Of a stretch of DNA of 64,000 nucleotides, positions 25,335 through 37,300 are shown piece by piece. The notes under the pieces are model-generated. The model ran no database searches and was not told the DNA's origin. It worked only from the letters and a program-made list of their open reading frames with translations. The translations under genes were made by a program, and so were the position numbers. Each line of letters opens with the position of its first letter. Positions within the stretch are counted from its first letter, which is position 1. Source of the stretch: Clitopilus passeckerianus (taxonomy: Eukaryota > Basidiomycota > Agaricomycetes > Agaricales > Entolomataceae); the NCBI GenBank assembly GCA_944990035.1, contig CALYLX010000142.1, forward strand, positions 1,773,812 to 1,837,811, written 5' to 3'.

Positions 25335-26907
25335 ATGCCAGGCTGGAAGGACAAGCCTACATCACCCTGGAGAATGTCAGGCCAACTCACGAACCGACGA
25401 CGCCAATACTTTGTCGTGCTCGGCATTGTCGTCTTCGTGATGTTCGTGTTATACCACCCCAGCAAAGTCACACATTCTGCCAAGTTTGCTGGAGGTCTTT
25501 CGAGGAAGACAGCACCAAGAAGACTGAGTGGGAAAACCCTCCTACTCTTGCCAAGTTGAAGAAATGGCAGGAGAACCTGCCTCAGCACAACTTGAGCTTG
25601 CCATACCCAGAGGGCAGGACTGGCCGCTACGTCAAATTCTCAAACCAGGTGAAACGATTGGGATGGAACAATGCTTTCAACGAAATGTGAGTACACTACG
25701 TGTTATACCTCTCATAGTTTCTGAAGCTGAAGAACTACAGTCTCATGAATACACATCTTGCCTACGAATCAAAACGCGCCTACGTCTTCCAGCCTTACAT
25801 TTGGAAGGAATCGCACTATGCCTGGCCCGAACATAAAATGCGCGAAATACCACCCAGCACCCCTCTTCCCGCTATCATCTCGGGACCTTCTGCTGGAGGC
25901 CCATGGGACGAAGGTGACGATGCGCCTCGGTCCATTTCCGAAGAATGGTTCGAGGTCGTTTGCCCCAAAACGAAAGGACCATAATCAATACCCGCGACGT
26001 CAAGCCAAATATTGGCTGGGCCGACGGCGTTGAGATCTTCAACCATTGGAAAAAGATCCTTCTCGATTCACAAGATAGATGTATCGAAATCGAGCCCGAG
26101 CACTATACAAAGGATTTCTTCCTCAGACGTTCGATCTTTGGCTGTGGGGAAGCACTCGTGTGCGCTCCCTCTGGCCTATTTTCGCGCATTCGCCTACCTC
26201 CCGTCTTCTTGAGCCATCTCATATCGTCAAGTCCGCCGTTGACAGGAATGAATACCTTTTCATCCCTCACGGACCCCGACCCAAGGTTGCCGTCTCCCGC
26301 AGCTCCTATGACCGCATGCTTGCGGTGCATGTTCGCCGTGGTGACTTCAAGGAGTCTTGCCTCCACCTTGCCAAGTACAACTCGACCTTCTACAGCTGGA
26401 ACCTGCTCGAAGACTTGCCCGATAGCTTCACACCCCCCCAGGAGGCGAGCCCGAGAAGAACACCCCTGAGAACATCGAGAAGTACTTGGAGCACTGTTTG
26501 CCCAGTGCGGAGGACATGGTTCGAAAAGTCCGGGAGTCGCGTTATGAATACCTGGACATTTCCAAGAAGGGCCATCGTGTTTTGGATGTGCTGTTCTTGT
26601 TGACAAACGAGCAGGGAGAATGGCTTGAGCAACTGAAGAAGACGTTCAAGCAGGACGGCTGGCACACAATTGTCACCAGCAAGGACCTTGAGCTGGACCA
26701 GGAGCAAACGGAAGTTAATATGGCTGTGGACATGGAGATCGCGCGGAGGGCTGCGGTCTTCATTGGTAACGGGGTACGCCTTTAGTTTTGCAAAATAATC
26801 ATTCCGGTCGCTAATGACTTTATGAACAGTGGTCTTCGTTTACGAGTAACATCGTTCACAAACGCTTGGTTGATGGGAAGGAGTATATTAGTTGCCGCTT
26901 CTACTAA
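25335..26907 (+). CDS. Type II membrane O-fucosyltransferase-like glycosyltransferase, frame broken
   Basis: Golgi-type layout: short cytosolic tail (MPGWKDKPTSPWRMSGQLTN), basic stop, one transmembrane helix at about residues 24-42 (YFVVLGIVVFVMFVLY), then a luminal domain. The luminal part has the peptide O-fucosyltransferase-like HVRRGDF (GDP-fucose-binding block of the family) and, near the end, FIGNGWSSFTSNIVHKRL, which matches the family's conserved C-terminal loop; it ends EYISCRFY. Donor and acceptor are not proven. Continuous homology needs three missing-base corrections, at 25963-25970 (C4A4), about 26112-26122 and 26433-26439 (C7). The gene is either a recent pseudogene or affected by read errors. 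A TATA-like motif is about 45 bases upstream. Confidence 0.72.
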
Positions 26908-27145
26908 TGCTATAATACACTGCATGTGTACATATAATAGACACTTATATAGTTATGGGGACATTCCGCAAAATTGTGCGATTGAGGCGTTGAAGGCGCG
27001 GGCTGACTGACCGATACTGGCACATAAGGAGCTAGCGCTGATTTCACACGTGGGTCCGTTCTAACAGTTTCCACAATCCCTGGGTGTCAAGACGCCTGAC
27101 ACTGTCCCCTTTATACCCAACCCTCAAATTTTAGCCACTCATTTC

Positions 27146-28512
27146 ATGGATTACGATAGGAAATCGGCCGTTTCTTCATTCTACGGTCGCAAAAATTCGA
27201 TGGATGCTCTCAATAGGGACTTTCCGGGACCGTCGTCGAGCTCTCAGCGACCTAGGGATGACGCTTCATCATTCTTCAATCCGGATGCACCGAGGAGCAG
27301 TATGGACCCTCTGAATGGGCGACCGTCTGCTGGATACAACAGGGGTCTTATTTCAACGCTGGGAGGGCAGAGCCGGTGCGAGGTGGGAGGGATGAGGAAG
27401 AGGCTGGTGAGAAGGTTGAAGAGCATATTTGGGATGTTTATGCCGATTTCAACAATGCTGGTCCTCGGTACAGCACGAATCTTGGGCAGCAGAGCTCTAA
27501 AGGGTGAGTTTCATCGACGTCTGTCCGGTTGTGTTGATATTGAGACGAAATGCAGTTATGAGCCTCTACCCCCGTCAACACCGCTAAAAGACGACGATGC
27601 TGCAAGTTCGAGGAACCCCGTTGAAATGGTTACCGTTCCTGCTCTCGGCGCTGAATGGGGACGCGAAGAGCTGAAGGACATGACGAAAGCGTCGAGGAAA
27701 GCTAAAAAGGCAGAGGCACGACGGGCCCAAATCACGGCCTTCAACCGAGGCGAACGAGGGCTCTGTGGAAAATGGCTCACAAGGAAAACCCTTGTTTTCA
27801 CTCTTTTTATCCTCTGCGCTATGTAAGTTCCATCGCCCATTCCCTGTTGATTTTTCCCTAATGTTGGACATATTTGTAGAGCCGCTATTGTGCTCGGCTT
27901 CACTATTCCTCGAGTGCCATCGTTCTCCTTCAACAGCGAAAAGCCCCTCATTCAAGCCTCGGGCGATTGGAACAAGACCATTCCAACGTACTTCAACCGA
28001 GCTCCTGCCAACTTCTCTTTCCCTGCTTTCGCATCTCTCAAAGTGGATACCTCAAGCAATTACCTCCCTCTCAAATTCAACTCTCTTGAAGCAAAAGTTT
28101 ACGACCTTGACTCGCTGAGACTAGTCGGCGAAGGCGAGCTTAAGAAGCTCACCCTTCCGAAAGGATTCCCCGCAATTCAACTGCCTTTGAATATCACGTA
28201 CCTTGGCGAAAATTCTTCCGATGTTACATGTACGTCCGTCCGTCATATGCATTACCACGAAGCTGATTCTGTATCATTTTCAGGGGCAAGCTGGTACAAC
28301 GCATGCAAGAACAAGGGTCAGTACCTAATGGGCTACGTCCTCGTGAGTATCCTTGAGGTGTTCTGTTACCACATTGACTAACCCTGCACTCAGCCTTGAA
28401 ATTCCGCTTGGTCCTTGACATGAGTATCTTCGGTCTCCCAGGCAAGCGTGCCACCTCAACACAAATTTCGGATGCCCCTTGCCCAATTGAACTCGATCAG
28501 AGTAGTGCATAA
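27146..28512 (+). CDS. LEA-2-like single-pass membrane protein
   Basis: Unnamed fungal protein with a long soluble N-terminus rich in Ser/Pro/Asp (starts MDYDRKSAVSSFYGRKN), a basic juxtamembrane segment (KASRKAKKAEARRAQI), one transmembrane helix (LVFTLFILCAIAAIVLGFTI) and an extracytosolic domain with FNSLEAKVYDLDSLRLVGEG and ITYLGENSSDVT. That domain resembles the LEA-2/water-stress beta-sandwich found in fungal membrane proteins; the match is from memory of the pattern and is moderate. One base appears to be missing in the G4 run at 27342-27345: the following 45 codons are protein-like only in the shifted frame. It ends CPIELDQSSA. The splice near 28345-28392 is uncertain. Confidence 0.6.
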
Positions 28513-29106
28513 ACTTTTACCTTAGCCGTACATACCATGCTTTCCTCTTTAACCGTTATCGCTGTTGCTGCCTGGGATTCGGACTTCTCACCTATATCGC
28601 AATATATACATCACCTGTCACGAACTTTCTAGCTATGACTCAACTATTACCTGTCCTTTCTGTGTATCGTAAAAATCTGATACTTTAATTATTGATTAAC
28701 TTGCATCTTCGCAAGTATTCTTATAGACGTTTTTTAACCTCATTTATTGATTCACTTGGTCTTTTGGCGAGTACTCGTATCGACTTTTAAACATCTCTTG
28801 ACTTTCAAGAGCTAATACTCGAATATCTCTCGCTCACAATTCACGCTCGCCTTGCACCCTCGGGTGGGCAAAATTATTTCATACAATGGAGGGGCCAGGT
28901 TAGCTCCGCCAGGACTTGAGAGGGTCATCGATCTCTGAGATCGAGGCTATACTGATCGAGCAAGAGGAGACTTCATGAAGTCCATGGTGATTGTACATGA
29001 TCTTTCCAATAAATAACATACCGACCGTTAAGAGGGGACATGATAGCAAGAAAAATATGGGCCCGTGGGTTGAAACATAGAGTAAACCCTCACTGACAAG
29101 ATATAG
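28513..29106. other. Gene-free stretch with degenerate hairpin repeats
   Basis: No coding potential seen. The left half holds three degraded copies of a hairpin-bearing unit (separate entry). It is probably the 3' flank of the LEA-2-like gene. Confidence 0.4.
28691..28830. repeat. Degenerate tandem repeat, each unit with a small hairpin
   Basis: Units beginning attgattaacttgcatc (28691) and attgattcacttggtc (28746) align over about 50 bases with scattered differences. A third, more decayed copy carries cttgactttcaag from 28797. In each unit cttg is followed a few bases later by a pairing caag or cgag, giving a short stem-loop. Spacing of the stems is 55 and then 42 bases. Confidence 0.5.
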
Positions 29107-29890
29107 TCAAAGAGTCGTCGACGCTGGTTGATGAACGGTATATCGACTCGGTGTATGAGCAAGAGCAGGAGGTTCTGAAACAGAAGACCTCAACGCACGG
29201 CTTTTGATGGAGAGAAAAGCCCACGAACCATGAACCACCTGTGGCGCATGACCAGTTTCCGCATCTATCATCTTCTGGTCACTGGGATACATCGGGCACA
29301 GGAGGGGGAACTTCTGCATAGCTAGCTGCACAGAGATGGGATCTGGAAGGCGGGGTGAAGCTATCCTGATGATAGAGATACGCCCGCATGATCCAGTTAA
29401 TCTACTCTGATGATGACCACGAGCTCGCGAATTCCTGATGCGCTTATACAAAAGCAAGGAGGCAAAGAAAATAGCGATGCAGACCAGCACCAACGAAACT
29501 GAGGCCAGGGAACGGAGGAAGCAATGTCAAGCAGAGTCTCGGCCCAGACGATTAGCTGGACTAACCTATGAACAGGGTTTCGTCTGTTCGGTCCCAACAG
29601 CTTGGAGGCATGATAAAGAGACACGTAGCCGGGAAGATGATCTGTGAGGTGCCACAGAAAGCAGCGTCCAGTTGGGTATTAGAGAAAACAGATTCCAAGG
29701 GCCTTTATCCCGATTCCTTTGGCGCTGGAAGCTGTGTAGCAGTGTATCCGCGACAAATCGATTACTGTGAGGCCATAAACGTGGGACGGGCATGGAAGCA
29801 TTATCAAGTTAATAAGGTTAAATTGGTTCGTAGATAGATGATGAGCGCTCCGATCATGGAGTGGAAGGTGTGCAGGTCTGCTGGTTCGAA
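29107..29890 (-). CDS. Putative single-pass membrane protein (weak)
   Basis: A 128-codon frame at 29107-29493 opens with a strong transmembrane segment (MVLVCIAIFFASLLLYKR) followed by a basic stop-transfer (RIRNSRARGHH). Upstream, a Cys-containing frame could supply an extracellular part through an intron ending at a cag just before the helix. Such a short ectodomain plus helix plus cytosolic tail is common in agaricomycete orphan proteins, but I recognise no family and cannot fix the 5' exons. It may also be chance. Confidence 0.3.
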
Positions 29891-32234
29891 GAGTCATGGG
29901 AAGGTACTAAGTTGGCCGAAGATAGATGTGTGTGTCAATCTTCACAGCAATAGGTGTGGAACTTCATTGAAACTTTGCATCTGGACAGCAGGGGTTTTCC
30001 ACTAGCCCCCCTATAATCAGAGACAGATAAGATTATTCCTGGACTTGGCCCTACGGCAAAAATAGAAGACCGAGATATGTGTGTGTGATGAGCTCAGCTG
30101 TACGGGCCTCAGATCATCTGAATGATCGAGCCTACTGCTCACCTCAGAGGAATCACCCAGCTCTGATCCCAGAAACGCACGGAATTAATTCAAAGCATGC
30201 AGGTCGCACTGGTCAAAAGTCCTATTGGGTATAGATAGAGCTTATGATCGATAGAGCCTAGACATAGTACATGACACTACTACGTGCCACAGCCAGCTAT
30301 GGGCCCGCGTTCCTTGGTCTACCCTAAAGTTCAGAACGTTCTAACATGGTAGAGCGGCTAGATGCCTTCTTAATACACCACAGGGGCCAATTTCAGCCAC
30401 TCTTTGTTGTGCTCCTTAAACAGCCGTCTCCATATCATCAGTGACGCTTTCTACGTGGAATCACAGTTGGCCCCGTAGGTCCAGTTTCGGGCGTGTGGAT
30501 GAACGTGCTGTCCTCTTGCCGATATAATGTGACGTGACATGCTCTATCTGGGACGAAAGCGGGACACCATTAAAGGGGTAACAACATGTTTTCGAGCATG
30601 TACCTTTAAGGACGCGTGGCTCGCCCTTTCACGATGGTCTTGGAGGCGAAGATGGTGGGCCAGCGAGCTTCAGAGCACCTTCTTTCCATGAGAATGAGAA
30701 TCGAGGTGCTGTGAGGACCAGGGATTAAAATCAGGACGATGGCGGTATCGTGGACACGAACAAGAGCATTCGCCTCCTGGGCGAGCGAAACGGCTAAGAG
30801 TCTTTACGGCAAGTGGCCTCGAGGCCATTGATCTGAATGGTAAAATCCGCAGATGAATGATCTAGAGCGATGATTCTTGATAATGTACACCTTGCAGCGG
30901 GCATCTGGGGAGAATATGAACAGGGTATCGTATCTTCGGCCTGATTCTATCCGGGTAGACTCGCTTCAGCTGGTGGCGAGATGGTCGTGTTGGAGTTGTG
31001 TACTGTATCTCCAGCACGTCGAAACGCGAGATTAAGCAACTCCTGGGATCCTATGTCAGCAAGATTTACCGATAACACCCGGAAGAAACACTTACTCTAA
31101 GTGGCCCGGCAGGCCGTGACATGTCTGGGGTTGTTGGGCCAGAGGGTTGAAGTAGGAACCTCCAAACATATGCACGACTACAGACTTGAATCAAGGTCAC
31201 CTCTATCGGCGGTGGCCACCCCGAAGAAATGCTGATGTGCCATATGGGTAGGACCAGCTCGCGTTGTTGGCTTCGCGTTCGAGATCGGCGTAGGTCTGGG
31301 ATTACTCGACGAAGGAAGGGAATGATTGGGCTCCCAAAGAAACTGCTAGTGAGGAGTGCAACGACTAAAATCGATATTTAATGATAAAGATAATCCCATA
31401 CAAACTCGAAGATAGACTAACGGATGAAGAGTAGCACAAGTATAGTCAGGAGCCAAGGGAGCATTCTTCAGTATAACAAGAAAAGATGACGTTGGCGTGT
31501 TAAGGATGTTGAAAGCGGGGGAGACACTGGAAAACTACAGCAGCTGTTAATATAAGAGATCATCTAAGGAAAGTGGACAACAAACACACCTTTACACCAA
31601 TTGCTCAGAGAATGGCAGTGCGCCCTCTGGTACCAGGCTTCACCCACCTTCTCGTTCAATATAGCTTCGTTGGAGCTGCCTGAAAGAGGGTCGGTGGTAG
31701 GAGAAGGCGATATTCCGAGCGTCTAGAGCAGCCATGGTGGTCACCGAAGAGAGTTGGTGATTCGAAACAAGGTAACCAAGACAGTCAAAATTCGGCATTA
31801 TCCTTGATAGACGCTGGAGGGGCTCGCTTAATGGTACCCAAGCCCGTCAGATGACAATGTGGGTGATGGATCTGTTCGAAAACGGAAGCAAAAGGAATGG
31901 GAGGGCTGATAAATTCTGACAAATACCCTCCGATAGGTGTGGACAGTCGAGTACCAAGGGGCTTGGAGAGTTTTAATTCAACGGCGATCATAAGTCAACA
32001 CGCCTCATCTGCTTCAAACTCAGAAAATGATTGATGTCGCAGCCAATTCTTCGTCCGACGAGAATATGCGCAGGTAGAAGAAACAAGAGAACGGTAGGGA
32101 TGTCATAAAGACGGGAAAGTCGACCAGGAAACGAGGGACGACCAGAGGATACGACTCCCAAAAAGAACAAGAGCAGTTTATTGATGACGACATCGTACAA
32201 ATCAACGCGGATCCAGGTGATAGATAAAGTATGT
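29891..32234. other. 2.3-kb interval without a supported gene
   Basis: Many stops in all frames and no recognised domain. On the minus strand around 30620-30800 and 31150-31420 there are open, fairly protein-like stretches without ATG that could be exons of an unknown gene, but I cannot connect them. Frames at 31785-31991 and 32020-32394 (minus) are partly the tail of the neighbouring AA9 gene or its shadows. Confidence 0.3.
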
Positions 32235-33551
32235 TCAACCCGTCCAGACGGTGGGGCCCGCTGAAGCAACTAATTGAGTGACTGAGTAGACAAGGATGTT
32301 GGCTACTCACGGGCCTTGTATCCAGAGTAACCGCTTGGGAGGGCATAGATATCTGGAGGAAGTTCTGAGTTTCTGATACCTTTGGGATGGACATAGACCT
32401 ACTAAGAAGGATACCAGGGTCGGAAGCAGAGTAAGCGCCTAATAACCTGTCAACATGGAACTAATTCTCGAAAAGGGCAGGGCGTACCAGGGAACGAAAC
32501 GGTGGGGCTCGGTTTACCAGAACCTCCGTTGACGACATTGATTTGGGCACACCCGATATAGAACTATTCGGACATAGTGGTTAGTACTTTCTACAAGAAG
32601 AAAGGTAGAAGAGCCTGACCTGAGCGCCGCCAGTGGTTCCTGCGAGATGTAGAGCAATTTGTTCTCCTAATGACGTAGGCATTCTCGCTGAGACGTTGTC
32701 AAGTGACAAGACATATCTGGTCTCCTACCTCGCAAGAGATATTGTCTATACAGAGAAACCATTCATCAGCTTTCTGTATAGTAGAAAGGATCCGATAATA
32801 CCTGCCCGCTGGGGGTACTCTTGGGGATCGTGAAAGTGAATTGCTGAATATCTATCGAGAGTTGTTAATACGCTGGCATTGAAAATAGGAATAAGTAAAG
32901 ATGCAGAAAGAAGACACATACTCTCTGAGTCGAAGACAAGGCCGGTACTAGAGGACCATTTAGGTGCCCACTCCCAGATTTTGAACCTAGATCGGGGCGA
33001 GGATCAGGAATGCAGCCGCCCAGATGATTGAGAACAAACCATGTCTTCCCCAGACCGGCGCTATTGGAGTTAGCCGCTGGGCTTGCGGGTGTCAAGTACG
33101 CGGAGAAATACTGGATAAGCGAAGTTCATAAATTTGTGGAGCTTTCGGAAGAAAGAGGTCTTTACTCCTGGGTGACCCATGATATTGTCAGCATGGAAGC
33201 CAACAGTTGAACCTGCTTGAACGGTTGCAATTCCAGCGCTAGTAGCCGACGTAGAATCGAGTTCGTAGCATCGAATAGCAGAGCTCGAGACATCCGTGAC
33301 CTTGATAGACATCTAATCAGTACAATGCATCACAGAATATAAAGGATCGAGTTCACTCCGGCTTGGGAGTAGTGATTGGCCGTTATCCTAACATATTGCC
33401 AGTCCGTGGTGGTTGTACCGTTTACAATCAAATTGGGGAATGTGTCTGCAGACGATCGTCAAGACCTTGAACGGTCCATGGATATGATTCACCCACAATG
33501 CGCGGTGGCAAGCTGCGTCGCTGCCAGTACGACTAGTCCAAGATAATGCAT
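32235..33551 (-). CDS. AA9 lytic polysaccharide monooxygenase
   Basis: Secreted copper enzyme that oxidatively cleaves cellulose or hemicellulose. It is hidden by at least seven introns. The signal peptide MHYLGLVVLAATQLATA is followed, across an intron, by the mature N-terminus HYTFPNLIVNG, placing the copper-brace His at position 1. Then TTTTDWQYVRITANHYS, VTDVSSSAIRCYELDSTSA, the second copper His in GHPGYFSAYLTPASP, WFKIWEWAPKWSSSTGLV, NIQQFTFTIPKSTPSGQ, EQIALHLAGTTGGAQ, FYIGCAQINVVNGG (with the axial Tyr), KPSPTVSFPG, YALPSGYSGYKAPGPTVWTG and a stop at 32235-32237. There is no carbohydrate-binding module. Most exons join cleanly; the exon between PSGQ and EQIALHL (about 32680-32790) could not be resolved and may carry a frame lesion. 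Confidence 0.85.
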
Positions 33552-34305
33552 GGTTTGCGTAAACCGAAGTACCCTTTGAGCTTCATGTAGGCTTTTATCC
33601 TAGAATCAGGACGACCCGGGTAGATGTCGGAAATTTATTGTTCCGAAATACTACCACCTAGCCTACGAAGTAGGCAACCGACGACTCGTGCAGCAGCTTT
33701 GGGAGACTGCTAGCCAGAGCGGAGCGGTTTAAACACTGACATCCCGCGGTTGCAGAGGCGATCGTCATCCCCCAGGTCACAATCATTACCCCCCATGCAT
33801 CAGGTACCAATCGAAGATCGGAGCAGCCGAGAAAAAACCGTAGAAGCCATAATGTGTCATTGGGTCGATTGACCCAGCTAAATAGGTCGAGCCAATTTAG
33901 CCGTTTAGATGCAATATACATGGTCTTGTGAACTCGAATGAATAGGAACAAGTAGCCCGGCGGGCCGCAGAGGAGCTTCAGGCGGCACGACATAAGGCGC
34001 ATGAACAGGTTGACTTGGAGAGCTTGATCCAGCTGAGCGAGCGTGACCATATAGTCTCCCAGACTACAGGATTGACTTCGTTTGATTGTTTCCGGCACGC
34101 CGTAATGAGGTTGGGGAGAAAAGAGGCGTCGGGCTACGCGACGCTACCGTAAGACTCAGAAAACGGTTGACTGACGCCAAAGTGAAGGGCCAAGGTGGGT
34201 GATGGCATTGATGGCGCGTCCGGCCAAGCAGTGCCAAACAAAGAGGGGGGGCACTGCCACCGTTTGTCGGCAGCAGGACCGATCCTCCCATTTTGGCCCC
34301 ATTAA
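33552..34305. promoter_or_regulatory. Divergent region between AA9 and the WD40 gene
   Basis: About 750 bases separating divergent genes, expected to hold both promoters. Minus-strand open frames of 146 codons (33658-34098) and 91 codons (34064-34339) occur here; the second overlaps the start of the WD40 gene and neither shows a domain. A G7 run is at about 34245. Confidence 0.35.
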
Positions 34306-37300
34306 ATGGACCCATCATCATCGTTGCTGTCGGTCCCAATTACATTTCAACTTGGCAAAGATGCACCCTCAAATAGCCTTTTGAAGGCTGGATGCTCAAA
34401 AGCAAAAGCGTGTCTGGTCAAATCCTGGGGCCTTGAACCCTCTGGAGTTGCGACCGCGAATGAACCTACCATAGTCAGGCCAGGGGCTTTGATAGGAACA
34501 GAGGACGGGAGCCTCTACTTTCTCAAACCGAAGGATCCGCAAATGCAGCAACTTCCAACTCCCCGAACATTTGAGCTACCTTCGTCCGGGACAAACACTC
34601 CGTTAAGCCAACATCGAGACAACCTTACCTCATCTCGGTCATCAACACCTAGTATCACATCTCCTCTTCCTTTCAACGTGACCTCAAGAGCTCGCATCGT
34701 TTCTGGAATCACAGCAGACTCCGTTGAGGCTCCGAAGAATTATGTCGATTTCGATGATGAACCAGAGAAGTTGAAGGACATGTTGAAGGGCAAGAGCAAA
34801 ACGGAGAAAAAGCGCGATAGTGTTGATGAAGCTTCCTCAAAGGGCTGTCCTCGAAGAACTCGTCATCACGCTCTCTGTCCGCTCCTCCGCCGAACTCTAG
34901 TCGCAGGACCTCCCTTAAAGTCCCTGGCCCCGCGACTCCTCGCCCCTCGAAGGCCCAAGTCCCTGCTCTATCGTTAACGTTAAGCTCCCCTCCCGCCACT
35001 GCCTCCAGGCGTTCCTTCGAATTTGACCCTTGGTGTCACACAATTCTTCCCCGAAGATGCGCCAGACATGCTGTCACGAAGGCTCATATCGACGAGAGCC
35101 GATCCCTAGCATTCGTTCTCCAGGAGATGGGGTATGTTCATTGGCCTCACAATTGCACGCTTCTTATAAGGTTGAACAGTGGAATTTCAGTTGTCTCCCT
35201 CCGAGATGGAGCTTGCTTAGCACACGTAGACGCGGATTTCAACAATCTTGAACCACCTTCTGGAGTTCATGGCAGGGATGTTGACCATGACGTCTGGTTA
35301 TGGAATGACCTATCGTTGACCTCTATTGGGGAGGTAATATCATGGCCTTGTCTTTTTAAACTAAACTAATGCCTCATGCAGTCAATGATATTGTTGGTCA
35401 CAGCCTTGACTGATTCCCTTTACTTGTCTCCGGAAACCTCAAACTTGGAAGATAGCAGCGCGTTGGACGTGTCGCGCATTGCGCTCTTTGAGGTGATCAT
35501 AAATGATCAAGCTGTTGGTGCTCCGGATATCAGCCTGAGCAAGGTTGGGGAGTGGTTCTTTGACGGTATTCCTTCGAGTGCTGGCATACATCTAGAATCC
35601 GATGGTCTGTACCTTGTCATGTTCTAATATCGAGAAATGCTCATCTTTGTGCAGGGACAACGATCTTTCATCGCATCTCTAACGATGGGCACCTTTTCGT
35701 TAGGGACATACAACTACTTCCCAAAGGAATTCTTTCCCTCCCCGATTCTAGCCTACAGGAAGAATCCCCGCCGCATCACTCGATACCGCTTCCTAACCCC
35801 TTCAAGGGCCTCATATCCAAGTCTTCCGAGCACTTAAACGTGGATCACAAGCAACCAGGGAGAATTCAACTGGAGGAAGAGCAGAACTTGGGTGTCATCT
35901 CGGAAGGCGAATCTCTACAGTTTCGGTCGAACTCAACGGATGGCAGCCTTTTAGGCGCGGTGTGGTCTACGGAAGGCCTAGTGGTAGGAATGGCCCTCTT
36001 TATTTGATCGATGTGAAATCTAAAGTCCTGAATTTAGGTCTTCGATTATCGATCGGGCTCTCTCCGCAAACTCTTTAGTGAACCCTTGTCCGGCATTGAA
36101 GATTTGCAGTTCTTGACTCATTACTTCTATTCCCTTTTGTACGAGGTATGCGCTTATTCTTCACCTGGTGCTGGTTGTTGAACACCTCCAGGACCGGACC
36201 GAGCACTACGTTATAGAAGCCAGGACAGGAATCGAGCAACCCAAAAGCGATGTCATACAGTATGGGTTCTCGAATCACTCAAACTGCGCGAGCTAACAAC
36301 TGTTCTCAGTCCTAAACTCCTGCAGAAAGTAATAATCGGACCCCATTCTGCTGCTGACATAGGGTTCAGGTCCCATGCCTTGACAACAAACATGAGCGAC
36401 GAAGGGAGCCATTATGCCTGAAGTACCACAGCAGTTCAAATTCGAAAATATTTTGGCAAGGGGCAGCTACTCCCGAGGTGTCCGAAAAACCTGGCGGTGT
36501 AACTGCTTTGCTTGCTTTAGACGTAGACCTTATCGTGGCCGGGTTCAGTAGGTCTTATAAGCTATTTGGTTTTTGTTTTTGCTGATACCTCCATTCTAGC
36601 GGACGGTCAACTGCGTCAAACCTCGTTCCTAGCCCTGCTCACACCCGGGGAGGACGAAATCTCCTACTCGAAGACGTCGCAACAGAGCCTGAATGCGTCT
36701 ATCATCGCTCTCGACACCGTTCAAAACATGCGAACAAAAGAGAGATTCATCGTTGGGGGCGGAGATGACGGATCCGTAGCTTTCTGGTCCTTTGAGTAAG
36801 TCCTCGTTGTTCATCCAAGTCAAGCACTAACCAAACAGTTCGACCTAGCCAGCTACAACTTGTTGCTCGGTGGACGATATTCATCTCACCTCTCAAAAAT
36901 GTGGTCCGCGTGGAGGAGGAAACGGAAAGCCCTCTGAAAGGATGTGCTCTTTGCATTTCAGCCAACGGTACCATTGCTGTGATAGCTATCGATGGCTTTC
37001 AATTGTGAGTTCGTCCTCAGGCTTTGATATCACCCACTAAATTGCCTAGCCTGTTCGTTATTCCAGGAGCTGCTGCACCACTCGACGATATATACATAGG
37101 TGGAACGAACTTGATGCTCATCTACGCCGATCGACGTGCCCGGTTATGGGATGTACAAACGCGCGAGTTCTGGCGTTCTATGAAGTTGCCCAAGGCGAAA
37201 GAGATGTTGGACCAAGGTGGCTGGACAAAATTGTAGGTCTTAACCCGCTATCCTGTCTGAGCCTTCTTTGACGCCCGACAGACCCTTAGTCGCTCACAGA

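Noticed and set aside
26103..26606. 167-codon antisense ORF over the fucosyltransferase-like gene
   Set aside because: It mirrors the codon pattern of the sense gene, which has recognisable motifs; the antisense product has none.
28928..28944. 8-bp arm palindrome around tcgatctctgagatcga
   Set aside because: Short, with no context; many such dyads are expected by chance in 64 kb.
30570..30615. Possible hairpin around ttaaaggggtaacaacatg / catgtacctttaa
   Set aside because: The pairing is interrupted by unpaired bases and is not better than expected at random.
33658..34098. 146-codon minus-strand ORF between the AA9 and WD40 genes
   Set aside because: No recognisable motif, and it lies in a divergent promoter region; kept only as a remark.
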